Part shown: piece after piece, positions 8,284 to 17,020 of the stretch
Position numbering within the stretch: position 1 is the first letter of the stretch
How the letters are laid out: each line of letters starts with the position of its first letter
Origin: Bacteroidota bacterium
GTDB lineage: Bacteria; Bacteroidota; Bacteroidia; Cytophagales; UBA9547
Direction of reading: 5' to 3'
Assembly (NCBI GenBank): GCA_004293915.1
Contig: RDZG01000071.1
Coordinates: forward strand, 1-40,721
Length of the DNA: 40,721 nt
Position numbers and translations under genes: made by a program
Notes under the pieces: generated by a model
The model's database searches: none
Seen by the model: only the letters and a program-made list of their open reading frames with translations
Told to the model about the DNA's origin: nothing

Positions 8284-8461
8284 TTCTAGCATTTTTTTGA
8301 AAAGTAACGCCATCAATTCCCTTTTGCATCATTCCTTCAAATTTTTTGGCATCAAAAGGCACACCCATGTTAGATGGAATTTGTTTATTGTGGCTACTTT
8401 TTTGCATCAACTTTTTATCAATATCAGAAACTGTTGTCAAATTTGATGTATGAATGACCAT
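8270..8461 (-). CDS. Putative antitoxin paired with PIN toxin
   Basis: A 63-residue charged protein immediately upstream of and overlapping the PIN toxin. I recognise no AbrB, RHH or HTH DNA-binding motif. The C-terminal half (GVPFDAKKFEG to GVTFQKNARNEW) resembles the tails of small Bacteroidota antitoxins that end QK-x-x-R-x-EW, presumably the toxin-wrapping segment. The N-terminal TSNLTTVSDIDKKLMQ could be a helix. The -7 element TAAATTTG lies 26 bases upstream on this strand, so the pair has its own promoter. Antitoxin function is inferred from position, size and overlap. Confidence 0.6.
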   Translation of the reverse strand: MVIHTSNLTTVSDIDKKLMQKSSHNKQIPSNMGVPFDAKKFEGMMQKGIDGVTFQKNARNEWN

Positions 8462-8487
8462 GATGATTTTACATATTTATTACAAAA

Positions 8488-8495
8488 CAAATTTA
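8488..8495 (-). promoter_or_regulatory. -7 element of PIN toxin-antitoxin promoter
   Basis: The minus strand reads TAAATTTG, an exact match to TAnnTTTG, 26 bases before the antitoxin start. Confidence 0.5.
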
Positions 8496-8684
8496 CAAAA
8501 CTATTCATTGAAACACAATTTTAAGTCAAACATTTTGTTACTATGTAGTTCAAAAATAATCGCTTTTGCTAGAATGAGCATTCTATGTTTATACTAGTTA
8601 ATATATTTAAAATATCATAAAAACACGACTTGTTAATATGTTGCAAAAATCTTTTCGATATTTGCATAAAATACTTCGTTTATA

Positions 8685-11333
8685 ATGCTTAAAATAGGAA
8701 TTTTCTTTGGTGGACAATCACGTGAGCGTGAAATTTCATTTGCTGGTGGTAGAACCGTTTACGACAACCTCAATAAAGACCTTTTCGAGCCCATCCCCAT
8801 TTTTGTAGATAGCATAGGGAATTTTATAGTTTTAGATTGGAAATATGTGTACAAAGGCACTATTCGTGATTTTTATCCTGCATCAAAATTTTATCCTGAA
8901 AACGAAAATTTCTTTCAAATTTATATCGAATCTTTAGGACAGCTATCTGATAATGAACTAAATAAAATCATTTCTGAAGCTGGAAAAAAAATATTACCAC
9001 ACGAATTTTCTAGCACTTTTGATATAGCATTTTTGGCTTTGCATGGGCAACATGGCGAAGATGGAAGTATGCAAGGTTTGCTCGAATGGTATGGAATCCC
9101 TTACTCAGGCTCTGGAATTTTACCTTCTGCAATTGGTATAAATAAGTTAATTCAAAAGCAAATTATGCGAGATGCAGGTTTTGATGTGCCTCAATTTTTG
9201 ACACTAAAAAGAGAGAATTGGAATCCTGAATCTACTCAAAAAACATATGATGAAGTTGTAAAAAAAACTGGTTTGCCAATAGTTATAAAAGCACCAAATC
9301 AAGGTTCTTCTATTGGCGTTTCTATTATTCAACATGCTGATTTAGAAGCATTTAAACTTGCAGTTAATAAAAGTTTCTTTATCGAAGTTATTAGTAAAAA
9401 TCAATGGAAAGCATATTCAGAAACCGAAAAACATAGTTTCATAAGAGATTTGGCAGATATAAGAGTTGGTATAGGCATGCCAGTACAAATAAATAAAAAA
9501 ACGTGCTTCTCTCCTACCCTGCTTTTGTCAGAAATCAATTTGTATTTTGAATCAAATGCTAAAGATTTAATCATCGAAAGTACTAATGGTGAATCGTATA
9601 TTTTGTTTGAAGAATTTGTGAACGGCAAAGAGTTTTCGACTATTGTAATTCAAGACGAAAACGGAAATGCGGTTTCGCTTCCGCCAACACAAATCATTAA
9701 GAAAAACGATGTTTTTGATTACAGAAGTAAGTATTTGCCCGGAATGAGCCGCAAAATTACACCAATAGATTTGCCTATTGAAAGCATAAAAAAAATATGC
9801 AGCGATACCGAAAAATTATTTGATACTTTACATTGCAATGTTTATGCTCGAATTGATGGTTTTATTACTGAAAGTGGAAAAGTATTTTTAAACGACCCCA
9901 ACACGACTTCGGGAATGATGCCAAGTTCGTTTTTCTTTCATCAAGCGGCAGAAATTGGACTTTCACCTTCGCAGTTTTTAACTTATTTGATTCGTACTTC
10001 GCTCAAAGAAAGAGCAAATTCGGGTAAAAACACATTGAAATCAGCCGAATTGATGCAAAAATTGGATAATAGTTTAGAAGCGCAAAAAACTGCATCAAAT
10101 CAAAAAATACCTGTTGCTGTAATTATGGGTGGATATTCCACAGAACGGCATATTTCCGTAGAAAGTGGTCGGAATATTTATGAAAAACTTGCATCTTCGA
10201 CCAAATATGCACCCTTTCCTGTGTTTTTAACTGGCAATGACGATGCGTATGATTTATATAAAATACCTGTAAATATCATGCTAAAAGATAATGCAGATGA
10301 TATAAAAGAAAAAGTGCTGCATCCATCTGATATTCACCCAATTATATTAGAAATTAGACAAAAAACAAAGTCTATTTTTGAGAAATACACATCTGGAATT
10401 ACATTAAAATCAGAAAAAATAAGTTTAGAAGATTTAGCAAAAATTTGTAAAAAAGTATTCATTGCATTGCATGGCAGACCAGGCGAAGATGGAAGTTTGC
10501 AACAAAAATTAATTAAAGTTGGGTTGCCTTTTAATGGCTCTGGCGTAAAAAGCTCTTCTACAACAATTAATAAATATGAAACAAACGAAATTTTAATGAA
10601 ATCTGGATTTTTAGTTGCAAAACATCAATTAGTTGATTCAATTTCTTGGCATGAAAACAAAGAAGAAACAATTAATAAAATAGAAAAAAATCTTATGTAT
10701 CCATTAATTGCAAAACCACATGACGATGGATGCAGTTCGGCTGTTAAAAAAATAAAAAATAGCGAAGAACTCAAAGCTTTTGGTAATATGATGTTTAGAC
10801 CACAGCCCGAATTTCTCGACAAAGAGGCAAAAATTTTGAATTTGAAATACAACGAAGAATTTCCACAAAAAAAATATTTTTTGATTGAAGAATTAATATC
10901 AGCAAATGGAGCGAGCCACTTTTTAGAAATAACAGGAGGAATGCTTACACACAAAGATTTTTCTTACGAAGTATTCGAACCTTCCGAAACCTTGGCATCA
11001 GGCGAAATTTTATCTTTAGAAGAAAAATTTTTAGCTGGTGAAGGGCAAAACATCACACCTGCACGTTTTAGTAAAAATCCTCAAAACCAACAAATTATAT
11101 CAGAAAAAGTAAGAGAAACATTGGGGAAAGTTGCACAAACTTTAAATGTAGAAGGTTACTGTAGGATTGATGCTTTTGTTCGTGTTTTCGAATCTGGAAA
11201 AGTAGAGACAATAATAATAGAAATAAATTCGTTGCCTGGCATGACACCTGCAACATGTATTTTTCATCAATGTGCCTTAAATAATTATAAACCTTACGAA
11301 TTTATTGATGAAATTTTAAACGTTGCCATTTAG
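8685..11333 (+). CDS. ddl: Tandem (double-length) D-alanine-D-alanine ligase
   Basis: This 882-residue protein contains two complete ATP-grasp Ddl modules joined by a linker near 445-473; a usual Ddl is about 300-370 residues. Ddl makes D-Ala-D-Ala for peptidoglycan. Module 1 has GGQSRERE (9-16), HGQHGEDGSMQG (120-131), Lys154, Lys202 with GSSIG, an insert of about 75 residues (220-300), Lys349-Tyr350, and Arg389/Asp391. Its metal site reads LNDPNTTSG, giving Asp404 where E. coli DdlB has Glu270. Module 2 has GGYSTERHIS (482-491), HGRPGEDGSLQQ (596-607), Lys630, Lys677, Arg827/Asp829 and a canonical EINSLPGMT (846-854). It has His745 where a Glu precedes Phe in DdlB and Phe782 for Tyr216. It is unclear whether both halves are active. 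DedA and fabI follow on the same strand. Confidence 0.9.
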   Translation: MLKIGIFFGGQSREREISFAGGRTVYDNLNKDLFEPIPIFVDSIGNFIVLDWKYVYKGTIRDFYPASKFYPENENFFQIYIESLGQLSDNELNKIISEAGKKILPHEFSSTFDIAFLALHGQHGEDGSMQGLLEWYGIPYSGSGILPSAIGINKLIQKQIMRDAGFDVPQFLTLKRENWNPESTQKTYDEVVKKTGLPIVIKAPNQGSSIGVSIIQHADLEAFKLAVNKSFFIEVISKNQWKAYSETEKHSFIRDLADIRVGIGMPVQINKKTCFSPTLLLSEINLYFESNAKDLIIESTNGESYILFEEFVNGKEFSTIVIQDENGNAVSLPPTQIIKKNDVFDYRSKYLPGMSRKITPIDLPIESIKKICSDTEKLFDTLHCNVYARIDGFITESGKVFLNDPNTTSGMMPSSFFFHQAAEIGLSPSQFLTYLIRTSLKERANSGKNTLKSAELMQKLDNSLEAQKTASNQKIPVAVIMGGYSTERHISVESGRNIYEKLASSTKYAPFPVFLTGNDDAYDLYKIPVNIMLKDNADDIKEKVLHPSDIHPIILEIRQKTKSIFEKYTSGITLKSEKISLEDLAKICKKVFIALHGRPGEDGSLQQKLIKVGLPFNGSGVKSSSTTINKYETNEILMKSGFLVAKHQLVDSISWHENKEETINKIEKNLMYPLIAKPHDDGCSSAVKKIKNSEELKAFGNMMFRPQPEFLDKEAKILNLKYNEEFPQKKYFLIEELISANGASHFLEITGGMLTHKDFSYEVFEPSETLASGEILSLEEKFLAGEGQNITPARFSKNPQNQQIISEKVRETLGKVAQTLNVEGYCRIDAFVRVFESGKVETIIIEINSLPGMTPATCIFHQCALNNYKPYEFIDEILNVAI

Positions 11334-11369
11334 TTTTTATTTAATATTTTCAGTACAAAAAAAATCGAA

Positions 11370-11377
11370 TATATTTG
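11370..11377 (+). promoter_or_regulatory. -7 element upstream of dedA
   Basis: TATATTTG matches TAnnTTTG exactly and is 28 bases before the TTG start at 11406, supporting that unusual start. Confidence 0.5.
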
Positions 11378-11405
11378 CGACTCATAATTTTAAAACTCAA
11401 ACGAA

Positions 11406-12047
11406 TTGGAATTTATAAAATCATTTCTCGATATATTTTTACATTTAGATAAACACCTAAGTGAAATCATAACTACTTATGGAACAACAACTTATGCCAT
11501 ATTATTTGCTATCATATTTATAGAAACAGGCTTAATTATCATGCCTTTTTTACCAGGCGATTCGCTTTTGTTTGTGGCTGGATATTTTGCCAAAAGAGGC
11601 GATTTAGATATTACTTTGCTTTGTGTTTTACTTTTTATTGCAGCATTTATTGGCGATTTTTTAAATTATAACATAGGTAAATTTTCTGGCGAAAAAGTAA
11701 TGAAAATGAATTTGCCATTTGTAAAACCAGAATATTTTGAAAAAACAAATGCTTTTTATGCCAAATACGGACCCAAAACCATCATTTTGGCTCGATTTAT
11801 ACCTATCATAAGAACATTTGCTCCGTTTGTTGCAGGTGTAGGGAAAATGAATTATAAAACATTTATGACTTATAATTTCATTGGTGGACTTTTGTGGGTG
11901 GTTTTATTGCTTTTTGCTGGATATTTCTTTGGCGAAATTCCAATAGTTAAGAAAAACTTTGAATTAGTTGTGTTTGGCATTATTTTCATTTCTATACTTC
12001 CACCAATTATCGAAGTTATAAGGGCAAAAATGAATAAAGGTGCTTAG
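11406..12047 (+). CDS. DedA-family membrane protein
   Basis: A 213-residue inner-membrane protein of the DedA (SNARE-associated/VTT) family, whose members help recycle undecaprenyl phosphate or flip phospholipids. Signatures are FIETGLIIMPFLPGDSLLF, GDFLNYNIGKFSG and the conserved ARFIPIIRTFAPFVAGVGKM. Four or more hydrophobic segments are visible. The start is a TTG: the sequence from it (MEFIKSFLDIFLHLDKHLSE) aligns with the start of E. coli DedA-type proteins, and the first ATG would delete a membrane segment. It lies 72 bases after the ddl fusion and 59 before fabI. Pairing with a cell-wall ligase fits a carrier-lipid role, but that is inference. Confidence 0.9.
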   Translation: MEFIKSFLDIFLHLDKHLSEIITTYGTTTYAILFAIIFIETGLIIMPFLPGDSLLFVAGYFAKRGDLDITLLCVLLFIAAFIGDFLNYNIGKFSGEKVMKMNLPFVKPEYFEKTNAFYAKYGPKTIILARFIPIIRTFAPFVAGVGKMNYKTFMTYNFIGGLLWVVLLLFAGYFFGEIPIVKKNFELVVFGIIFISILPPIIEVIRAKMNKGA

Positions 12048-12106
12048 TTAAAAATTAATAGCTAATATTGTATTTATAAAAACGTAATAAATTAAATAAG
12101 AAAAAC

Positions 12107-12922
12107 ATGTCGTACAACTTATTAAAAGGCAAAAGGGGAATTATTTTTGGTGCTTTAAACGACCAATCTATAGCTTGGAAAGTAGCAGAACTAGCTCACA
12201 AAGAAGGTGCAAAATTCACACTTACAAACGCACCACTCGCAATGCGAATGGGTGAAATTAATAAATTAGCCGAATCTACTGGCTCTACAATTATTCCTGC
12301 AGACGCAACTTCGGTCGAAGAATTAGAAAACTTATTTTCAGAATCAGTAAAAGTTTTGGGAGGCAAAATTGATTTTGTTTTGCATTCAATTGGGATGAGT
12401 CCAAACATCAGAAAATCGAAAAATTATGGCGAATTAAACTATGAGTTTTTCTTAAAAACATTAGATATTTCTGCACTATCGTTTCATAAACTAATGCATG
12501 TTGCCGAAAAACAAGATGCGATGGCAGAATATGGCTCGATTGTAGCACTTTCATACATTGCTGCTCAACGAAATTATCCAGATTATACAGACATGTCGCA
12601 AGCAAAAGCTGCACTTGAATCTATTGCTCGCAGCTATGGTGCTCGATTTGCAAAACTAAAAAAAGTGCGTGTAAACACCATTTCTCAAAGCCCGACTAAA
12701 ACCACTGCTGGTGCTGGGATTGCAGGATTTGATGTATTTTATGAATTTGCAAACAAAATGTCGCCACTAGGAAATGCAACAGCCGAAGATTGTGCAAGCT
12801 ATTGTATAGCTATGTTTTCTGACTTTACTCGTATGGTAACAATGCAAAACCTAATGCACGATGGCGGATTTTCATCATCAGGTATTACTCAAGAAATAAT
12901 TGAAAGCATGAGTGCTAAGTAA
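12107..12922 (+). CDS. fabI: Enoyl-[acyl-carrier-protein] reductase (NADH)
   Basis: A 271-residue short-chain dehydrogenase of the FabI type, which performs the last reduction of each fatty acid elongation cycle. The N-terminal GKRGIIFGALNDQSIAWKVA is the FabI variant of the dinucleotide loop. The catalytic Tyr150, Tyr160 and Lys167 (LSYIAAQRNYPDY-x6-K) match E. coli Tyr146, Tyr156 and Lys163 at constant offset. DFVLHSIGMSP and the C-terminal NLMHDGGFSSSG also fit. Length is normal. It is last in the ddl-dedA-fabI run and is followed by a clear terminator that faces the terminator of the next, convergent gene. Confidence 0.97.
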   Translation: MSYNLLKGKRGIIFGALNDQSIAWKVAELAHKEGAKFTLTNAPLAMRMGEINKLAESTGSTIIPADATSVEELENLFSESVKVLGGKIDFVLHSIGMSPNIRKSKNYGELNYEFFLKTLDISALSFHKLMHVAEKQDAMAEYGSIVALSYIAAQRNYPDYTDMSQAKAALESIARSYGARFAKLKKVRVNTISQSPTKTTAGAGIAGFDVFYEFANKMSPLGNATAEDCASYCIAMFSDFTRMVTMQNLMHDGGFSSSGITQEIIESMSAK

Positions 12923-12947
12923 TTGATTTTTAAATAAGTATAATACA

Positions 12948-12983
12948 AAAAAACCCAAATACTGATTTGTAATTGGGTTTTTT
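12948..12983 (+). terminator. Terminator of fabI
   Basis: AAAAAACCCAA (12948-12958) pairs with TTGGGTTTTTT (12973-12983). It begins 25 bases after the fabI stop. Confidence 0.85.
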
Positions 12984-13008
12984 GTTTTTAAAAAATGTTA
13001 CAAAAACA

Positions 13009-13038
13009 AAAAAGGGTAAAATTCAATTTACCCTTTTT
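13009..13038 (-). terminator. Terminator of the ComA-like gene
   Basis: AAAAAGGGTAAA (13009-13020) pairs with TTTACCCTTTTT (13027-13038) around the loop ATTCAA. On the minus strand the stem runs into a T-rich tail, just past the stop at 13046. Confidence 0.85.
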
Positions 13039-13045
13039 GTATTGA

Positions 13046-13804
13046 TTATTTCATAAAGTCGCTAAAGGTATCACCTCGCAGACCTAAGCGTATGGTTTCT
13101 AGCGGAATAACTTCGTTTGGAGCAATGTTTCCTAAATTTACATTTGTACCCAAAAGTTTGATAAACCAAACTTGTTGCGATTTTTGAGGAGCTTCCCAAA
13201 TAATTTTTTCAAATGGTATTTTTGTCAAAATTTCTTCTACCAGTCCTGAGCGAACTTCACCAGTTGAGCGAAAAAGCCCCACATTTCCACCTTCACGAGC
13301 TTCGCCAATTACTTTCCAAGCACCAGCATCAAGCTCAGCTTGCATCAATTGAATCCATTTGTATGGAGGGATTATTTTTTCGGCATCTTTTGAACCAACT
13401 TCTGATAAAACTGTAACTTGAGTAGATAGTTTTCTGATATACTCGCATTTTACATCATGTGGCAATTCGATTGAGCCATCCGAAACTTCGGCAAATTCTA
13501 ATCCAAATTTATCAATTGTTCTGCGATATTCGTCAAACTGACCTCTTACTATAAAAGCTTCGAAAAGTGTACCACCAAAATAAGTTGGAATACCAGCATC
13601 TTTGTAAACTTTTATTTTGTCTTCCAAACGAGAAGTTACATACGATGTAGCCCAACCTAGTTTAACAATGTCTACATAATTTCCAGCAACATCCATGAAA
13701 TCTTCGGCTTCGCGAACGCTCAAGCCTTTGTCCATTGCCATTGTAAATCCAGAATCTCTAGGTTTTAGAGGTCTTTCTGGTATTTGATTTAAGTGATAAT
13801 TCAT
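13046..13804 (-). CDS. Phosphosulfolactate synthase (ComA)-like protein
   Basis: A 252-residue TIM-barrel protein of the ComA family (PF02679), close to the length of archaeal ComA. ComA adds sulfite to phosphoenolpyruvate to give phosphosulfolactate on the way to coenzyme M; plant HSA32 heat-stress proteins are homologues. Family-like segments are MDKGLSVREAEDFMDVAG, VDIVKLGWATSY, IPTYFGGTLFEAF, FAEVSDGSIELP and VIGEAREGGNVGLF. The ATG directly follows the stop codon of the upstream TPR gene, so the two are probably translated together. Bacteroidota do not make coenzyme M, so the product may feed sulfonate or sulfonolipid metabolism, or the protein may have another role. This is not decided by the sequence. 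Confidence 0.85.
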   Translation of the reverse strand: MNYHLNQIPERPLKPRDSGFTMAMDKGLSVREAEDFMDVAGNYVDIVKLGWATSYVTSRLEDKIKVYKDAGIPTYFGGTLFEAFIVRGQFDEYRRTIDKFGLEFAEVSDGSIELPHDVKCEYIRKLSTQVTVLSEVGSKDAEKIIPPYKWIQLMQAELDAGAWKVIGEAREGGNVGLFRSTGEVRSGLVEEILTKIPFEKIIWEAPQKSQQVWFIKLLGTNVNLGNIAPNEVIPLETIRLGLRGDTFSDFMK

Positions 13805-15211
13805 TTAATTTTGGTCTGTCCTATATTGGTCGATTATTTTATACAACGCTTTTTGAATTTCGAGATCTGTGAAAAAATCGAAAAGCTGCGTATGCTTATT
13901 AAAGTCCAAAGTTAAAGCATTTTCTAGAAATACAAATGCTTGTTTGTATTTTCCTGATAAAATTAAATAAGAACATGCTCTATAATGTAAATCTGCGTCA
14001 TCGGGCATGTCGTCAATTCCTTCTTCTATTATGGCTAAAGCTTTTTCAAAATCTTTTGATTGGTAATATACAAACGACCAATTGAGCCACAAATCGGCAT
14101 TAAAAGGGTCAGTATCAGCTGCTTTTTGATAATATTCAATTGCTGAAACTTCGTTTCCGCCATTAAATTCGGCATCAGCCAAAGCCAACATATAGGTTAC
14201 ATTACTTTGGTCGTGGTGTAATGCTTTTTTAAAAAAATGTATAGCTTCAAACCATTTTTCTTGTTCGTCTAAACACGAACCAATGCCATACATGGCTTCG
14301 TGATAAGTTGGTTCTATTTTTAAAGCCTGTTTAAAATGCGAAATTCCAGCTTCGTACAATTCCATTTTTTCATAAGTAGCTGCTAAACAGCACAATACAT
14401 CTGGAGCTGGACCTTCTAAATCAATCGTTTTTTTATAACATTCGTTTGCAGCCGAGAAATTACTCAAATTCATAAACGCATTGCCCATATTAAAATGTGC
14501 TGACGAAAAATCATCTTTCAATAAAGTAGCATATTCGTAAGCATCAATTCCTTTTTGCCATTGCATTAATTTACTATAAACCACACCTAAATTGTACCAT
14601 GCATTGGGAGAAAAAGGGTCGTTATCTATAAATGCTTGATAATAACTAATGCTTTCTTCAAGCTGGTTTGTGGTATCTAAACAATAAGCCAATTCGTATG
14701 TTGCATCTTCATGATTAAGGTCGATTTCGATACATTTTTTGTAATTAATAATAGCTTCATCATATTTTCCCCATGTTTGGTATGCCAAACCGATACTGTA
14801 ATATATTTCGTCCAACTCAATATTCATTTCAAGTGCATTTTCGAGCAAATGTATAGAATCTTCGTACTTTTCGAGATTAGTTAAAACGGCAGATTTTAAT
14901 AAAATAATCTCGATATCATTTGGATGTAAATTTTCTGTACTTTCTATCACATCTAAAGCTTGCTGAAAATATTCTAATTCAAATAAAATTCGAGCTTTTT
15001 CTAATTGCATATCCATCGAAAACGGGTAGGCATTTACTGCAAATTCGACTGCTTTTAGTGCTTTTTTTTGTTTTTTGATATACAGAAAATGTTGAATAAT
15101 ATAATCATATTCATCTTCAGTAAAAAATAATGAAGAATTGTTTAACAACATTTCTTCGTATCGCTTAACCGAGATTTTTCCTTCTTCGGTTTCTTTAAAT
15201 TCTCTGTCCAT
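13805..15211 (-). CDS. TPR-repeat protein
   Basis: A 468-residue soluble protein made almost entirely of tetratricopeptide repeats, about eleven to twelve units of 34 residues. Examples are DEIYYSIGLAYQTWGKYDEA, PNAWYNLGVVYSKLMQWQKG and YHEAMYGIGSCLDEQEKWFE. There is no signal peptide or membrane segment, and no enzymatic motif. The repeats form a superhelical scaffold that binds protein partners. The stop codon abuts the start of the ComA-like gene, which argues for a shared transcript and perhaps a shared function. Proteins of this type are, as I recall, well conserved in Bacteroidota, but the partner is unknown. Confidence 0.85.
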   Translation of the reverse strand: MDREFKETEEGKISVKRYEEMLLNNSSLFFTEDEYDYIIQHFLYIKKQKKALKAVEFAVNAYPFSMDMQLEKARILFELEYFQQALDVIESTENLHPNDIEIILLKSAVLTNLEKYEDSIHLLENALEMNIELDEIYYSIGLAYQTWGKYDEAIINYKKCIEIDLNHEDATYELAYCLDTTNQLEESISYYQAFIDNDPFSPNAWYNLGVVYSKLMQWQKGIDAYEYATLLKDDFSSAHFNMGNAFMNLSNFSAANECYKKTIDLEGPAPDVLCCLAATYEKMELYEAGISHFKQALKIEPTYHEAMYGIGSCLDEQEKWFEAIHFFKKALHHDQSNVTYMLALADAEFNGGNEVSAIEYYQKAADTDPFNADLWLNWSFVYYQSKDFEKALAIIEEGIDDMPDDADLHYRACSYLILSGKYKQAFVFLENALTLDFNKHTQLFDFFTDLEIQKALYKIIDQYRTDQN

Positions 15212-15408
15212 AAGTTTTGTAGTTATACATACAGATTTATATAAAGGTAACGAAAAGTTTTAAAGAAAGATTTTTTTTAGTTAATAATTATCCACAAAGC
15301 AATAAAAATTGAATGTAATAAAGTTTTATGATTTTATAGTTTAATTTCTATTGCCTGACAATTTTTCAAACAAACAAAACTAAAGCTAAGCATAGCCAAA
15401 AATTTTGA

Positions 15409-16707
15409 CTACACCTTTTTTCTATTTTTAAAATAATCAGCAGTATTTACGATTTCGAATGTCATTCCATTGAAAAACGCATTTGGTTCTGACTGCATCG
15501 TAAATATCAATCCTTTTTGGGTGTTCAAGTATTGGCAAGCCCCTAATAGTCCCATGTATTCACGTTTGCGTGTGTCTGTATTGCTCATGTCATAACATAC
15601 CTGAGCAGGCACAAGCGTACCATCATTATTTTGTATGATAATGTCGCATTCTTTTTTGTCTTTAAAATAATACAGTTTATGACCTGTTTTGAGCAATTCT
15701 AGCATCACAGTATTTTCGAGTACACTTCCAAAATCATTGCTAAACTCAAGTGTGAGTGCTTGTAACAATCCTGTATCGATCGCATAGTATTTTTTTTCGC
15801 TCAATTCTTGTTTAAGTACAGATTGGCTATACTTATGTACACCCGCACACATGTATATCGTATGTGCTGCATCTAGATATTGATACAAAGTATTTTTGCC
15901 GATGTTGTAGTTTTGAGATTTAAGGTCATTATATACTTTGTTTACCGAAAATGGTTTACCTACCGACTCATACATTCGCTTTAGGAAATATTTTAGCACA
16001 TGTACATTGCCAAATTGGTATCTTTCTATCATATCTCGGTATATCATTACGTTAAAATAATCTTGCAATATGTTTTTGTGATAGGCTTCGGGCAGTAGTG
16101 CTATTTCTGGAAATCCGCCATACTTCATAAAGTCGCTGAAAGCAGCATTTATTTTAGCCTGATTTACTGAGTTTTCTAGTGTAGCATCTATTTTTTTGAA
16201 TCGTAAGTATTCGTTGAACGATAATGGCAACAATTCAAAAGTTAGTGTTCGACCACGCAATTCGGTAGCTATTTCAGTGCTTAAAAGCTTTGAATTAGAA
16301 CCTGTTATATATACGTGGTAACTTATGGTATCATATATTCTACGTACAAATTTTTCCCATCCTAATATATTTTGTATTTCATCAAACATGAAATAACAGG
16401 TTGACATATCTTGAGAAGGATACATTTCGGCATATACTTGCAAGATAGTATCCAGTTCGTTGGTATCGAGAACCAGCCGCTCGTCTTCAAAATTAAGGTA
16501 CAATATTTGAGATGGTTTCAACCCATTTTTTTGAAGCGTTTGAGCCATTTGTTCTATCACTGCTGTTTTGCCACTTCTTCGAGGTCCTATTACTGTTATT
16601 ATTTTATTGATATCATCAGGTAACGACAAATTCCTTTCTACCAGTTTTTTGGGAGGCTTAGTGTGATAATCAGATATTATCCTTTGAAGTTTATTTTTAT
16701 CTAACAT
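15409..16707 (-). CDS. AAA-family ATPase with DUF4143 domain
   Basis: A 432-residue protein with an N-terminal AAA_14 ATPase and a C-terminal DUF4143 domain. The Walker A loop is GPRRSGKT (41-48) and the Walker B end is FMFDEIQN with Asp109-Glu110. ITGSNSKLLSTEIATELRGR (about 144-163) is the sensor-like segment typical of this family. DUF4143 shows LENTVMLELLK and YYFKDKKECDIII, which resembles a restriction-endonuclease fold. Such proteins are common, patchily distributed accessory genes, often next to toxin or mobile genes, and their function is unclear. A perfect -7 element (TATATTTG) lies 19 bases upstream. No partner gene adjoins it. Confidence 0.88.
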   Translation of the reverse strand: MLDKNKLQRIISDYHTKPPKKLVERNLSLPDDINKIITVIGPRRSGKTAVIEQMAQTLQKNGLKPSQILYLNFEDERLVLDTNELDTILQVYAEMYPSQDMSTCYFMFDEIQNILGWEKFVRRIYDTISYHVYITGSNSKLLSTEIATELRGRTLTFELLPLSFNEYLRFKKIDATLENSVNQAKINAAFSDFMKYGGFPEIALLPEAYHKNILQDYFNVMIYRDMIERYQFGNVHVLKYFLKRMYESVGKPFSVNKVYNDLKSQNYNIGKNTLYQYLDAAHTIYMCAGVHKYSQSVLKQELSEKKYYAIDTGLLQALTLEFSNDFGSVLENTVMLELLKTGHKLYYFKDKKECDIIIQNNDGTLVPAQVCYDMSNTDTRKREYMGLLGACQYLNTQKGLIFTMQSEPNAFFNGMTFEIVNTADYFKNRKKV

Positions 16708-17020
16708 AATTTCTCTTTTATAATTACAAATATATAAAATATTTATTTATAAAAAATACAAATATTAAAATACTTTCTTTATTAAAAAGAAATAATTAAT
16801 AAAATATTCATTTTAAAAAAGAAAAATAGTATAATTTTATTCATCAAAACAAGCATTTTGATTGATGTCGTGGCTAGTAAAATCACGACATAAGTAGCTA
16901 AATAAATGACTCATCCTTCTTTCTGAAATTGGAAATGTTAAATCGAAGGATAATCGGGTTTGTATATTTTTTTGACTTTAATCAAATTTATAAATTAATG
17001 TATTTAATTTGTAGTATACT
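16708..17020. other. Intergenic region with hairpin and divergent promoters
   Basis: This 313-base gap separates the divergent ATPase and PagL-like genes. It has no coding frame or RNA gene that I can recognise. The -7 element of the ATPase is at 16727-16734. A hairpin with perfect 8-base arms ATGTCGTG (16865-16872) and CACGACAT (16884-16891) and an 11-base loop stands out from the AT-rich surroundings and could be an operator or a small-RNA end. Confidence 0.55.
16727..16734 (-). promoter_or_regulatory. -7 element of ATPase gene promoter
   Basis: The minus strand reads TATATTTG, matching TAnnTTTG, 19 bases before the start codon. Confidence 0.5.

Noticed and set aside
16865-16891. Hairpin considered as a terminator
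   Set aside because: There is no T-run on either strand and both neighbouring genes start, rather than end, in this gap.
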